Shown here piece by piece: positions 33,241 through 41,147 of a stretch of 46,813 bases of DNA. Under the pieces are notes generated by a model, which was given only the letters and a program-made list of their open reading frames with translations, was not told where the DNA came from and did no database searches. The stretch is from Thermoplasmata archaeon. Lineage in GTDB: Archaea > Thermoplasmatota > Thermoplasmata > Lutacidiplasmatales > UBA184. Position numbers and translations under genes: made by a program. The number at the start of each line of letters is the position of its first letter. Positions within the stretch are counted from its first letter, which is position 1. The DNA lies in assembly GCA_027365105.1 (NCBI GenBank), contig DAHXNZ010000012.1, positions 1-46,813 of the forward strand, written 5' to 3'.

Positions 33241-33912
33241 TCAACCGGTGGAGGCCGGCTCCCAGGTAAGGAGGAGACCGTCGGCCAATCGCTCGGCCTC
33301 CCGCAACCGGAGCGGAACCGCGGGGGCCCCGGGGGGTCGATCGTTCCCCCCGACGACCGTGGGGGCGCTCCGGCCGCCGATCACGCACGGGGCCACGTAG
33401 ACGGTCCACCGGTCGAACAGACCCGCCTCGAGAAGGCTCGCGATGATTTCGCCGCCGCCTTCGACCAGGACCCGTTCCATTCCGCGGGCCCGGAGCGCGC
33501 GAAAGGCGGCGGCAAGGTCGACCCGGCCGTCGCCGGCCACCACCGTTTCGACCCCGGGGGGAGCGGCGGCCGCCCCGACCCGGGTCGTCAACAGCAGCGT
33601 GGGGGCCGTTCCGCCCAGCACCCGGCAAGACGCCGGGATTCGTCCTCGGCTGTCGACCACCAGCCGGACGGGGCCGGGGCGTTTCGGCTCGCCGATCCGA
33701 TCCCAGTCGACCCCCAGGGAGGGATCGTCCGCCAGGACCGTTCGGATCCCGACCAGGATCCCGTCGCTGTGGGCCCGGAGCCGGTGGACCCGATCGAGAT
33801 CCTCCGGGCTGGAGAGCCGGGCACGGCGCCCCTCCGCGTGGGCGAGCCGCCCGTCAGCGGAGACCGCGCAGTTGATCCAGATCAGCGGCCGGTCGTCCGG
33901 GGTCCGAGGCAT
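33241..33912 (-). CDS. arfC: RibD C-terminal-type reductase (archaeal riboflavin/F420 pathway, ArfC)
   Basis: Reduces 2,5-diamino-6-ribosylamino-4(3H)-pyrimidinone 5'-phosphate in archaeal flavin and deazaflavin synthesis. The 223-residue protein starts at the conserved INCAVSADGRLA segment, has HRLRAHSDGILVGIRTVLADDP around residues 43-64, RLVVDSRGRIP and LVEGGGEIIASLL, all typical. No deaminase domain is fused. It lies 15 nt downstream of ftcD on the same strand, so it belongs to the fen1-ftcD-arfC group. Confidence 0.93.
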   Translation of the reverse strand: MPRTPDDRPLIWINCAVSADGRLAHAEGRRARLSSPEDLDRVHRLRAHSDGILVGIRTVLADDPSLGVDWDRIGEPKRPGPVRLVVDSRGRIPASCRVLGGTAPTLLLTTRVGAAAAPPGVETVVAGDGRVDLAAAFRALRARGMERVLVEGGGEIIASLLEAGLFDRWTVYVAPCVIGGRSAPTVVGGNDRPPGAPAVPLRLREAERLADGLLLTWEPASTG

Positions 33913-33927
33913 CGGGAGCCCTCCGGC

Positions 33928-35403
33928 TCAGGGCGCCCGCTCCAGGGCGGAGATCTGGGCATCGATCTCCTCGGTCGGCTCGCCCGTCGCCCGGAGGTCG
34001 TCCCGGTTCACCCGGGCATTGGCGAGCGCTCCGGCCCGGGCCGCCTCGAGCAGGGCCCGGGCGGTGGTCAGGTCGCTCCCGAGCGCCGGCTTGGTCGACG
34101 GCCCCCGTTCGCCCAGGAGCTCCAGCACCCGGGCCGCCCGACGGGCCGTCTCCAGGGGGACGAGGGTCGCGTGCCGCAGCGCGGCCCGCTCCCCCGCCCG
34201 GAGGGCGGGATCGTCCGGAGCCCCCTTGCGGGCCCGGCGGGCTCCACGGACCGCCTCGTACGACGCGCCGTCCTCCTCCGACAGTTCCAGGAACCGCTGC
34301 CGCTGGCCGGTGAGTTCGGCGACAGCGGCCGTCCAATCGGGAGGAGCGGCGCCCGCGGGATGGGTGTAGACGAAGACCATCTCCCCCAGGGCAGTGCCGA
34401 GCGCCCCTGCGATCGCCGCAGCGCTTCCCCCTCCAGGGGTCGGCGTCCGCGCCGCCAGACGGGCGGTGAAGTCGGCGATCGGCTCGCGGCCGGGTCGGCC
34501 CGCATCGACCGCCGCCACCTTCCGCTCCAGGAGGGTCGCCCGGTCGAACCGATGGAGCTGGAGGTAGTACTCGGCCGCGTCCAGAAGGGCGTCCTCGGGG
34601 ACCACGCCGACGATCTCCGACTCCTCGATCCCGACCCCGTAGCGGGCCGCCTCGCGACGGACCGCCTCCAGGGCCCGGGGAATCGGCGTCCGCCGGTAGT
34701 CGGTCAGGTTCATCGAGACCTGGGCCCGCTGCCGCTCCCGGATCTCGAACCCCAGCGCCTTGACCTCCGCGAGACCGCCGTCCCGGGCCCGCACCGCGTG
34801 GGCGACCCGCTTCGCCACACTCACGTCGTCCGTGGTCAGGTAGGCGTTGTAGGCGATCAGGATGGGGCGCGCGCCGATGGCGACCGCCCCGGCGGTGGGG
34901 TGGAGACGGGTCGGCCCGAAATCCGGGGCCCGGGACGGGTCTGTCCCGATCGCCTCCCGGAGGCCTTCGAACTGGCCCTCCCTTACCCGGGCCAGGTCGG
35001 TGCGCTCGGGTCGGCGGGCGGCCCGACCGTAGAGGTAGACCGGGATGCCGAGCTCCCGGGCAACCCGTTCGCCGAGCCGGCCCGCCCACTCCACGGCCTC
35101 CTCCATCCGCGCCGGTCCCAAGGGGATGAACGGGACGACGTCGGTCGCTCCGATCCGGGGGTGCTCCCCCCGATGGTGGGTCAGGTCGATGAGCTCGGTC
35201 GCGACCCGCATGGCCGCGAGAACCCCCTCGACCAGCGCGGGCCCCTCCCCGACCAGCGTGACCACCATCCGATGGTGGTCGGCATTCCGCTCGACGTCGA
35301 GGAGGCTGACACCGGGGACCGCCCCGGCCGCCCGGGCGATCCGTTCGATCGTGGCCTCGTTCCGGCCTTCCGAAAAGTTGGGGACGCATTCGAAGCGGCT
35401 CAT
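33928..35403 (-). CDS. ftcD: Bifunctional glutamate formiminotransferase / formiminotetrahydrofolate cyclodeaminase
   Basis: Transfers the formimino group from formiminoglutamate to tetrahydrofolate and then deaminates it, linking histidine breakdown to the folate pool. The 491-residue protein has the formiminotransferase N- and C-subdomains (ECVPNFSEGRN at the start, GEHPRIGATDVVPF near 83, RPILIAYNAYL near 180) to about residue 300 and the cyclodeaminase domain after it (TPTPGGGSAAAIAGALG near residue 322). Histidine-degradation genes are not nearby. ATG at 35403 overlaps the fen1 stop (ATGA). Confidence 0.94.
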   Translation of the reverse strand: MSRFECVPNFSEGRNEATIERIARAAGAVPGVSLLDVERNADHHRMVVTLVGEGPALVEGVLAAMRVATELIDLTHHRGEHPRIGATDVVPFIPLGPARMEEAVEWAGRLGERVARELGIPVYLYGRAARRPERTDLARVREGQFEGLREAIGTDPSRAPDFGPTRLHPTAGAVAIGARPILIAYNAYLTTDDVSVAKRVAHAVRARDGGLAEVKALGFEIRERQRAQVSMNLTDYRRTPIPRALEAVRREAARYGVGIEESEIVGVVPEDALLDAAEYYLQLHRFDRATLLERKVAAVDAGRPGREPIADFTARLAARTPTPGGGSAAAIAGALGTALGEMVFVYTHPAGAAPPDWTAAVAELTGQRQRFLELSEEDGASYEAVRGARRARKGAPDDPALRAGERAALRHATLVPLETARRAARVLELLGERGPSTKPALGSDLTTARALLEAARAGALANARVNRDDLRATGEPTEEIDAQISALERAP

Positions 35404-36440
35404 GGGGCCTCCCCATCAAACGAGTCCAATAGGCGTTGACGCCCCGTCGGAAGGGCGGGTCGGCGCGCGGCCGGCGTTCCCACCGAGGGGAGGCGGCGGA
35501 GCGCCGCCTCGACCCGGTCGAGGGAGAATCCGTGCCGGTCGACCAGGATCGACCGGACCACTTCGTCACGGCGGGGGGGCGGGGCCGGCGCCGGATCGGT
35601 CCCGACCGTCGGGTGCCGGAAGATCTCGAGGACCGAACGGCCCTCCTCGAGGGAAAGGCCGGCCGCCCGGAGCGTGGCCTCGAGGCCCAGGTGCTGACGC
35701 ACGAGCTTGAGGGCCCGCTTGGGGCCGATGCCGGCGGCGCCCTCGTTGAAGTCGGTGCCGACAAGGATCCCGATGAGAATCAGTTCCTCCGCGGAGATGC
35801 CGAGGGAGCCCAGCAGTTCGGCACGGTCGATCATGTGGGCCGCAGCGAGCTCCCGGGAGGGCCCGCGCCGGGCCGCGAGCCCGCGGACCAGGCGCGGAGC
35901 GCCGAAGAGCAGCGTGTCGTAGTCCTCCGACGCGGTGCCCCAGACGCCGCCCTCCGCGGCGAGGCGCGCCGCCTCGGCCTCGCCTTCGCCCGGGGCCCGG
36001 ACGGTGGCGAGCCCGAGGGCCCCCAGCAGCTCGATGGCCTCTTCGACCATCGGCCGGGTCAGTCGGGAGGTCTGGGCCGCCTTGCTCCGGGCGGTCTCGA
36101 GGTCGCCGGCCGCCCGGGCTTCGTCCCAGGCGGCCTGTGCCCGCTCCTTCGCGCGGATCCGGGCGCGGATCGTCCCGGCTTTGAGCTCGGGGGGAGTTCC
36201 GTCGAAGACCCAGACGGTCCGGACCCCTTCGTGGAGCAGCGCGACGGTGCGGTAGAAGATCCCGATGAGATGGCTGGTGACCGCGCCGTTCGCGTCAGAA
36301 AAGGGGGTGCCGTCCGCCTGACGGATCGTGGCCAGAAACTGGTAGACGACATTGTAGCCGTCCACCGCGAGGGACTTCCCGGAGAGTTCGGCCCAGCCGA
36401 CTTCGCGGGGCGAGACCAGGTCGCGGAGCGGAAGGCCCAC
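35400..36440 (-). CDS. fen1: Flap endonuclease 1
   Basis: Removes 5' flaps in Okazaki-fragment processing and long-patch repair. The 346-residue protein has GTG as start (VGLPLRDLV, matching the usual MGVxLRDL), DGYNVVYQFL, VWVFDGTPPELKAG, the acidic cluster APGEGEAEAA and ASEDYDTLLFG, then the H2TH segment GTDFNEGAAGIGPKRAL. The C-terminal RQRLLDSFD resembles a PCNA-interacting (PIP) box, though the second aromatic of the usual FF is Asp. It shares a divergent promoter region with the PAC2 gene. Confidence 0.95.
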   Translation of the reverse strand: MGLPLRDLVSPREVGWAELSGKSLAVDGYNVVYQFLATIRQADGTPFSDANGAVTSHLIGIFYRTVALLHEGVRTVWVFDGTPPELKAGTIRARIRAKERAQAAWDEARAAGDLETARSKAAQTSRLTRPMVEEAIELLGALGLATVRAPGEGEAEAARLAAEGGVWGTASEDYDTLLFGAPRLVRGLAARRGPSRELAAAHMIDRAELLGSLGISAEELILIGILVGTDFNEGAAGIGPKRALKLVRQHLGLEATLRAAGLSLEEGRSVLEIFRHPTVGTDPAPAPPPRRDEVVRSILVDRHGFSLDRVEAALRRLPSVGTPAARRPALPTGRQRLLDSFDGEAP

Positions 36441-36484
36441 GGCCGGTTCACGGGAGGGGGAGTACTTGGCCTTGGCGAGCCGCG

Positions 36485-36492
36485 ACCATAAA
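36485..36492. promoter_or_regulatory. Shared divergent TATA region between fen1 and PAC2 gene
   Basis: CCATAAAGGG on plus lies 25-32 nt before the PAC2 ATG at 36517; its complement CCCTTTATGG lies about 48 nt before the fen1 GTG at 36440. One element could serve either or both directions. Confidence 0.5.
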
Positions 36493-36516
36493 GGGGGGCG
36501 AGGGTTGCCCCTCCCC

Positions 36517-37293
36517 ATGCCGTACGAATGGGTGGACTCCAAGAGTGCCCCCGCGCCGCAGCCCGGTGCGATCGTGGTCACGTCGTTCCCGAGCGCGGGC
36601 CTCGCCACGACGGTGGCCGGCCATTTCATGGTCCGCGCCCTCAAACTCGCCCGCAGCGGGCTCTTTGAAGGGCCCGAAATGGCGCCCGTGGCGGTGATCC
36701 AGGGTGGCGAGGTCCACCCGGCCATCCGGTCCTACGGAAGCGCGGCGTTGTCGCTGGTCCTCTCGGAGTTTCCGCCCCCCGCCAGCCAGGCGACCGCGAT
36801 CGCCCGGTCGATCCTCGATGGCGCCCGGCAGCGCAAGGCGGGGATGATCGTTTGCCTCGAGGGCGTGGTCCCGCACCCCAATGCTCCCGAAGGCGATGCG
36901 CCGCCGTCCGACGAGGAGGAGGCCTCCTGGGTGGTCCTCTCGCATCGGACCGCCGACCTCGACCACCGGTTTCTGAAACCCCCCTCCAAGCTCCTTTCGG
37001 ACGGGGTCATCGGAGGGATCACCGGCGCCCTCCTCGTCCTCGCCCTGGACGGAGGGATCCCGGTCGTGGCGCTCCTCGTGAGCGCCCGCGCGACGGAAGG
37101 CTACCCCGATGACCGGGCCGGAGCCCGCCTGATCGAGACCTTCACGGGGGCGTTTCCAGAGTTCAAGATCGATACCGGCCCGCTGCGGGCCCAGGCCGAG
37201 GAGATCGAAAAAATGCTCCGGGCTTCGATGCAACGGGCCAACCCCCCGCCCAGCGACAGCGGAGGCGCGCCGGCCAGCGACATGTACCGATAG
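36517..37293 (+). CDS. PAC2-family protein (proteasome assembly chaperone-like)
   Basis: A 258-residue PAC2/DUF75-type protein. PAC2 proteins are archaeal homologs of eukaryotic proteasome assembly chaperones. The N-terminal part has GAIVVTSFPSAGLATTVAGHF near residue 20, matching the family's opening strand-helix; LLSDGVIGGITGALLVLA and PVVALLVSAR mark the core, and the last 50 residues form an acidic helix and a disordered tail. ATG at 36517 fits the TATA spacing (leaderless). Function as proteasome chaperone is family knowledge; not shown here. Confidence 0.85.
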   Translation: MPYEWVDSKSAPAPQPGAIVVTSFPSAGLATTVAGHFMVRALKLARSGLFEGPEMAPVAVIQGGEVHPAIRSYGSAALSLVLSEFPPPASQATAIARSILDGARQRKAGMIVCLEGVVPHPNAPEGDAPPSDEEEASWVVLSHRTADLDHRFLKPPSKLLSDGVIGGITGALLVLALDGGIPVVALLVSARATEGYPDDRAGARLIETFTGAFPEFKIDTGPLRAQAEEIEKMLRASMQRANPPPSDSGGAPASDMYR

Positions 37294-37328
37294 GGAACGG
37301 ACCGGGTCCGAGGTCGGCCGTCGATCGG

Positions 37329-37511
37329 TCAGACCGCTTCGGCGTCGGTGTAGGTCAGCAGATACATTCCTCCACCGACCATCCAGCCCATGCAGCCCAG
37401 GACCGAGAGCGGATTCATCGAGAAGTAGACCACGGTGACCCCCAGCAGGGCCGCCGGGACGAGGAGCCCGACGATCCCGACCCAGATCTTGCCGCCCCCG
37501 GGAAGCCGCAT
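37329..37511 (-). CDS. Small two-helix membrane protein
   Basis: A 60-residue protein with two hydrophobic segments (residues about 8-30 and 34-53) and no recognised family. GC-rich third positions and a TATA-like GGTTAAGAAG at 37536-37545, 25-34 nt before the ATG, support a real, separately transcribed, leaderless gene. It is convergent with the PAC2 gene and lies downstream of the FtsZ-like gene. Confidence 0.6.
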   Translation of the reverse strand: MRLPGGGKIWVGIVGLLVPAALLGVTVVYFSMNPLSVLGCMGWMVGGGMYLLTYTDAEAV

Positions 37512-37535
37512 CGGAGAGAACCAGATTCGGACCCC

Positions 37536-37545
37536 TTCTTAACCT
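37536..37545 (-). promoter_or_regulatory. TATA-like element of the 60-residue membrane protein gene
   Basis: Minus-strand AGGTTAAGAA at leaderless distance from the ATG at 37511. Confidence 0.5.
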
Positions 37546-37569
37546 TCGCCACCCCCGGGGGGCCCCGGC

Positions 37570-38409
37570 CTATGAGGCCGGGGACGGCTTCGGGGTCGTC
37601 TCGACCTCCAAGGTGAGCTCGACCGAAGGCCCCGGGGAGGCCATCGGCGCGAGGGGAGGGAGATCGAGACTCCCGGGGTTGAACGGAGCCTCCGGTACCG
37701 TCAGAGCCACCAGGGGCGTCGGGGCCGAGGAGCTCACGAAGGAGCTTTCCATGGATTGGAGGAAGCCATCCTGGATGTAGGCACTGACGAGTCCCGCCCA
37801 GTGGCGGGTGACCCCGGTCATGGTGAGCTGCCCGGCCCGAGATCGCAGGGACTCGTTGTCGAGAGCCCAGAGCCGGGCCTGACCCCGCCCCTGCCGGTCC
37901 GTGAACGACTCGATGAAGGAAAGGCGGGCCATGACCCGGTCGGCCAGCGACCGGCGTTCGCCCTCGCAGGCGAACGGCTTGACGACGAAGGTCGTGACCA
38001 GCTCCGAGCGCCGGCACGCCGCATCGATGACGCAGGGGAGCACGCCGGTGCCGGTCCCTCCGCCGAGGCTGCCGAGGATGAAGACGACCGTGTTCCGGTC
38101 GAAAATCCGCTCGAGCGCCGGCAGGGCGGCCCGGGCGAGGGTGCCGGCGACGACCGGCGACCCGCCGGTACCGGCCCCCGAACTCGCTTCGGGACCCAGG
38201 AAGATGCGGCGATCGAACTCGTCCAGCGACTGGACCCGAGCGTCGCAGTTGACCGCGACCAGTTCAAGGTGCCGGAGGTGGAGCCGACCGATCTCTTGGG
38301 CGATTCGCACCGCTCCCCCCCCGACCGCGACCAGCAGGATCCGGACCTGCTCGCCCAGCCGGACCGGCTCGCCCCGGCCCTTCGGCTCATTCGTCGTGGA
38401 GGCTCCCAT
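37570..38409 (-). CDS. Degenerate FtsZ/tubulin-superfamily protein
   Basis: A 279-residue protein with the tubulin-type nucleotide-binding fold: VAVGGGAVRI (residues 28-36) as loop T1, VAVNCDARVQ (51-60) like the FtsZ NTDAQ strand, the tubulin signature GGGTGTG at 116-122 and ALDNESL (182-188) like the FtsZ NDxL. The T7 catalytic loop (NxDxxD) that triggers GTP hydrolysis in the next subunit is missing; the corresponding region reads DGFLQSMESS. The usual C-terminal domain is also absent, replaced by a Pro/Ser-rich tail. This resembles the FtsZ-like families found outside cell division. ATG at 38409 is chosen for the GGAGG 7 nt before it; a GTG at 38454 is possible. Confidence 0.8.
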   Translation of the reverse strand: MGASTTNEPKGRGEPVRLGEQVRILLVAVGGGAVRIAQEIGRLHLRHLELVAVNCDARVQSLDEFDRRIFLGPEASSGAGTGGSPVVAGTLARAALPALERIFDRNTVVFILGSLGGGTGTGVLPCVIDAACRRSELVTTFVVKPFACEGERRSLADRVMARLSFIESFTDRQGRGQARLWALDNESLRSRAGQLTMTGVTRHWAGLVSAYIQDGFLQSMESSFVSSSAPTPLVALTVPEAPFNPGSLDLPPLAPMASPGPSVELTLEVETTPKPSPAS

Positions 38410-38489
38410 GTGGAATCCTCCGTCTTCGCTCTCTTCCCCCTCGTACGCGGACACTATCCCTTCCCGTCGCGCGACTCAACCCGTCCGGC

Positions 38490-39014
38490 CTAGCGGCCGA
38501 CGACCCCCCGACGCTCCAGATCGGAGGCACTCTCCTGGAGAGCGCCGACCCGGGCGCGGTTTTCCACCGCCTCCTGGACCGTCGTTCGCGCCCGGGCGGC
38601 AAGCTCATGCACCTTGAGCTCGATTTCGCCTCGGCGGAGCACTTCGGCCAGGACATCCTCGACCGGCCGACCGTTGCAGACCGTCCGGGCATACGCCACG
38701 AAGGTGGCATACTCGTCCGGCCGGAGGCGAACGTTCGTCGGCACGAGGCCGTCGGTGTCGACCCGCGGTGTCGGGGTGGTCGACTGGGCCCGGGAGCGGA
38801 TGAAGGCATACAGCGCCGCCCGCATGAGTTCTGAACGGCTGGAAAATTCGCCGCTGGCGACGAACGAATCCACCAAGTCCAACTCGCGTCGGTCACAGCG
38901 CAACGCAATGCGCGCATCCTCACTTCCCTGGGCTCGGTCTGGACCGTCGTCCCTTCCACGACGGGCCGTTCCGGAGCGGGCTTTGTCGAACACAACAACC
39001 GAGCCTATGCCCAT
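38490..39014 (-). CDS. Ribbon-helix-helix DNA-binding protein
   Basis: A 174-residue regulator with an RHH fold in the first half: the strand ARIALRC then DLVDSFVASG and SSRSELMRAALYAFI (residues about 35-72). A second, similar segment follows (TNVRLRPDEYATFVAYA, VEDVLAEVLRRG), so it may hold two RHH units and dimerise by itself; a coiled-coil-like end follows. It is upstream of the FtsZ-like gene with an 80-nt gap and probably controls it. ATG at 39014 is listed, but a TATA-like ACTTTATGTA at 39021-39030 is too close; a GTG at 38993 could be the true leaderless start. Confidence 0.8.
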   Translation of the reverse strand: MGIGSVVVFDKARSGTARRGRDDGPDRAQGSEDARIALRCDRRELDLVDSFVASGEFSSRSELMRAALYAFIRSRAQSTTPTPRVDTDGLVPTNVRLRPDEYATFVAYARTVCNGRPVEDVLAEVLRRGEIELKVHELAARARTTVQEAVENRARVGALQESASDLERRGVVGR

Positions 39015-39776
39015 TAGACCTACATAAAGTCGCCCTCAGAAAAGAGAGGCGGGACCGGTTCGCGCATGCAGTCGCACCGGCTGACGTGTCGAACAGGCAG
39101 TGTCGGGTGTCGAACAGCCCTAAAGTAGGAGGGGTTGTTTGTATAACCACCCAACGCGGAACGGGTAGGCGGGCCGTTGCGGCCCGCTCCGACCCTTTCG
39201 GCCGGCCTACCGAGCCCAACGATGGCCCCTGCCTCCGGCCGCCCAAGTCGGGGGAAGGACGGCCGAGCGGACCGGTCATCCACCCGGCCGACGGTGCGGC
39301 TTCGCTCGCGAGGATCGTGGGTTCGCGAGGCTCATGGGTCTCTTTTCAATCGAACCAGAAGCTCGGGGTCCGGACGGCCAATGGGAGCCGCCTTGAGCCT
39401 GAGGAGCTCATGAAAACGCACCCCATCGAACCGGAAGCCGTGGCTCGTTTCTCGGCCAAGCCTCGCGGGGGATCTCAGCCGCAGGGGCGATGTACGGAGC
39501 CGGCTCAGATCGAGGATTGAGCCGCACGGCCGATGGCGGGGCGACCCCGCCATGGAGGCCCGCTCGGCGGGGTTCCGCCCCGCCTTGGCCTACACCGCCC
39601 GGAGTTCGGGAACCCGGCTTCGGCCGGACGGGCCTTCATGGGAGCCGCTTCGCGCTCGGGCGGGCCCTCCCGAAGAGCCAGCGGAAACCCCGGCCCTTTC
39701 TCGCCCCCTTCGGAGGAGCGCACCAATCTCGCCCGTCCGCGACGGGCGGCCATCGGGCGCGGGGGGATTTGACTAA
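39015..39776. other. Non-coding region at the left flank of the mobile element
   Basis: About 760 nt without a convincing gene; frames here are short, overlapping and unlike proteins. It holds the 11-nt direct repeat GTGTCGAACAG (39086-39096 and 39107-39117), two GC hairpins (39535-39551 and 39566-39584), partly repeated phrases (ATCGAACCAGAAG near 39349 and ATCGAACCGGAAG near 39425; ATGGGAGCCGC twice) and AT-rich islands near 39121 and 39141. The left border of the element is expected here but no attachment core can be fixed. Confidence 0.5.
39086..39117. repeat. Direct repeat GTGTCGAACAG, 21-bp period
   Basis: Two perfect copies of an 11-mer whose starts are 21 bp apart, i.e. two helical turns, upstream of the RHH gene. 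This is the geometry expected of an operator bound by RHH dimers on one DNA face. Confidence 0.7.
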
Positions 39777-40646
39777 CTACTTGTTCGAATACTTAGCGAA
39801 CAACTCCTCTCCCTCCCGCAACCGGGCGCTCCCGGGAAGCGTTCCCTTGGGGAGCGGCCAAGGCGTCCCTACGAACCCTTCGGCAATCCGAAACCAGAGA
39901 TAGGCAAGGTCCATCCCGGTTCGAGGTTCATCCGAGCGGCTCTCTCGGGCGACGGACGAGTCGCGGGCCTTGCGGAGCCGTCCAATCTCCTCCACCGTGG
40001 GGAGCTTCATCCTCGTTGTCGGATCACTCCGCGACCGGAAGTCCGAATCGCTCTCGAGGGCGCCGGCCGCCTTGTATTCCGGAATCAGATAGCCCGTCAC
40101 GAGGGATTGGGCCAACTGCGCGGCGAAGACCGCAGTGTCGCGGCTTTCGAGTTCGACCCCTAAACGCTGCGCCTTCTCCCGCAGGGTGTCATCAATGGCC
40201 CGCAGCCACGCCCCCATCGTAGCGAGGAGTCCTTGGCCGAAGCCGGGAATCGCCTTGCGGACGTAGTCCATCCCCTTAGGGTTCAACCCGGCGTGAAGGC
40301 TCAGCAACTTCGCGGCGAACTTCAGATCCTCGTCGAGATCGATCTTGATTCCTTGAAGTGCGTAGAACGGCGACTCCAAGTCCCGGTACCCCTTCGAGGT
40401 CCGCTCCAGCAGGCCCCGCTTCCGAGCGCGCTCCAAGGCTCGCCAGGCCGATGTTCGCTGCCAGAGTACCGGGTTCTTCGACCCGGCCGGCGGCTTGAGT
40501 TCGGGATAGACTTGCGAGAAGCGCACGGCCTCCTTTTCGAGTCCGCCGATTCGTCGCACGATTTCGACGACCTCGGAGACCCGCTTCTCCGCAGCCGATA
40601 GTTCTGCTCCCCCCGGCCTCCGGCCGGGTTTCGGACTGGGTGGCAT
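39777..40646 (-). CDS. Element protein with winged-helix-like N-terminus, unknown function
   Basis: A 289-residue protein without recognised family. Residues about 15-80 look like a winged helix (SEVVEIVRRIGGLEKEAV, then ALERARKRGLLERTSKGYRD), a pattern of archaeal element regulators. The middle is helical (LLSLHAGLNPKGMDYVRKAI) and the C-terminus basic/acidic mixed. ATG at 40646 is chosen because TATATCAAAT at 40671-40680 lies about 25-34 nt upstream (leaderless); ATG 40664 and GTG 40685 extend it. It diverges from the AbrB-type gene and shares its promoter region. Lower GC than the chromosome part suggests transfer. Confidence 0.65.
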   Translation of the reverse strand: MPPSPKPGRRPGGAELSAAEKRVSEVVEIVRRIGGLEKEAVRFSQVYPELKPPAGSKNPVLWQRTSAWRALERARKRGLLERTSKGYRDLESPFYALQGIKIDLDEDLKFAAKLLSLHAGLNPKGMDYVRKAIPGFGQGLLATMGAWLRAIDDTLREKAQRLGVELESRDTAVFAAQLAQSLVTGYLIPEYKAAGALESDSDFRSRSDPTTRMKLPTVEEIGRLRKARDSSVARESRSDEPRTGMDLAYLWFRIAEGFVGTPWPLPKGTLPGSARLREGEELFAKYSNK

Positions 40647-40670
40647 ACTCGTATACGTAGACATTTCACG

Positions 40671-40680
40671 TATATCAAAT
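40671..40680. promoter_or_regulatory. Shared divergent TATA element of the element's two operons
   Basis: TATATCAAAT reads as a TATA box in both directions; it is about 30 nt from ATG 40646 on the minus strand and about 35-40 nt from ATG 40714 on the plus strand, so the two transcription units probably share it. GTATACGTAGACATTTCACG next to it contains a GTATAC palindrome. Confidence 0.5.
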
Positions 40681-40713
40681 ACCACGTCCCCCCATCACGT
40701 TCCGGGTCACGTC

Positions 40714-40926
40714 ATGCTGGTACGCGAACACCGGTCCGTGAACGAGACCGGGGGTCTGGGCTCGATCGTAATCCGACCGCCAAAGAAGTGGGCTCGTCTC
40801 GCCGGCGTTCGGCCGGGAGATGAGGTGGTGGTGGCCTTCGGAGTGGGCTCACTCCTCATTGTAGCTCCCTCGGGCAAAGAGCGCGAAATTGATCGGCTGA
40901 TCGAGTCCGCGCGAAGGAGTCGATGA
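40714..40926 (+). CDS. AbrB/SpoVT-type small DNA-binding protein
   Basis: A 70-residue swapped-hairpin AbrB-like protein: GSIVIRPPKKWARLAGVRPG followed by DEVVVAFGVGSLLIVAP, the usual strand-helix-strand order with the GxxI/V RPPKKxxRL motif. Such proteins act as antitoxins or autoregulators. A toxin-like neighbour was not recognised. It starts the plus-strand operon of the element and overlaps the next gene (ATGA), so it may control this operon from the shared promoter. Confidence 0.85.
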   Translation: MLVREHRSVNETGGLGSIVIRPPKKWARLAGVRPGDEVVVAFGVGSLLIVAPSGKEREIDRLIESARRSR

Positions 40927-41147
40927 TGCCGTCCGTGGGTCTCCGGCGAGCGGTGGAGCGCATCCCGCGCGACGATCCCGCCCGTGCATTGGTCGAACTC
41001 GTACTCGAGGACGATGACCCGGCGCTCACGTCCGCCGTCGTGCGCCGTTTGCTCGCAGAAATCCGTTCCGAGAAAGGAGGCCCGCGTGCCGAGTCGACCG
41101 CGGACCGGGGGACAGCCCGTGTCGCAACAGCCGACCTCAGAGAGTAG
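40923..41147 (+). CDS. Small acidic protein of unknown function
   Basis: A 74-residue protein whose ATG overlaps the AbrB gene stop (ATGA). It is helix-rich with an acidic patch (LVELVLEDDDPALTSAVVRR) and a disordered basic end. The next gene starts within its 3' end. Unknown family; toxin-like function for the AbrB partner cannot be shown. Confidence 0.6.
   Translation: MMPSVGLRRAVERIPRDDPARALVELVLEDDDPALTSAVVRRLLAEIRSEKGGPRAESTADRGTARVATADLRE

Noticed and set aside
39086-39520. Plus-strand frame of 144 codons in the left flank of the element
   Set aside because: Low-complexity translation, overlaps the operator-like repeats and has no ribosome or promoter signal.
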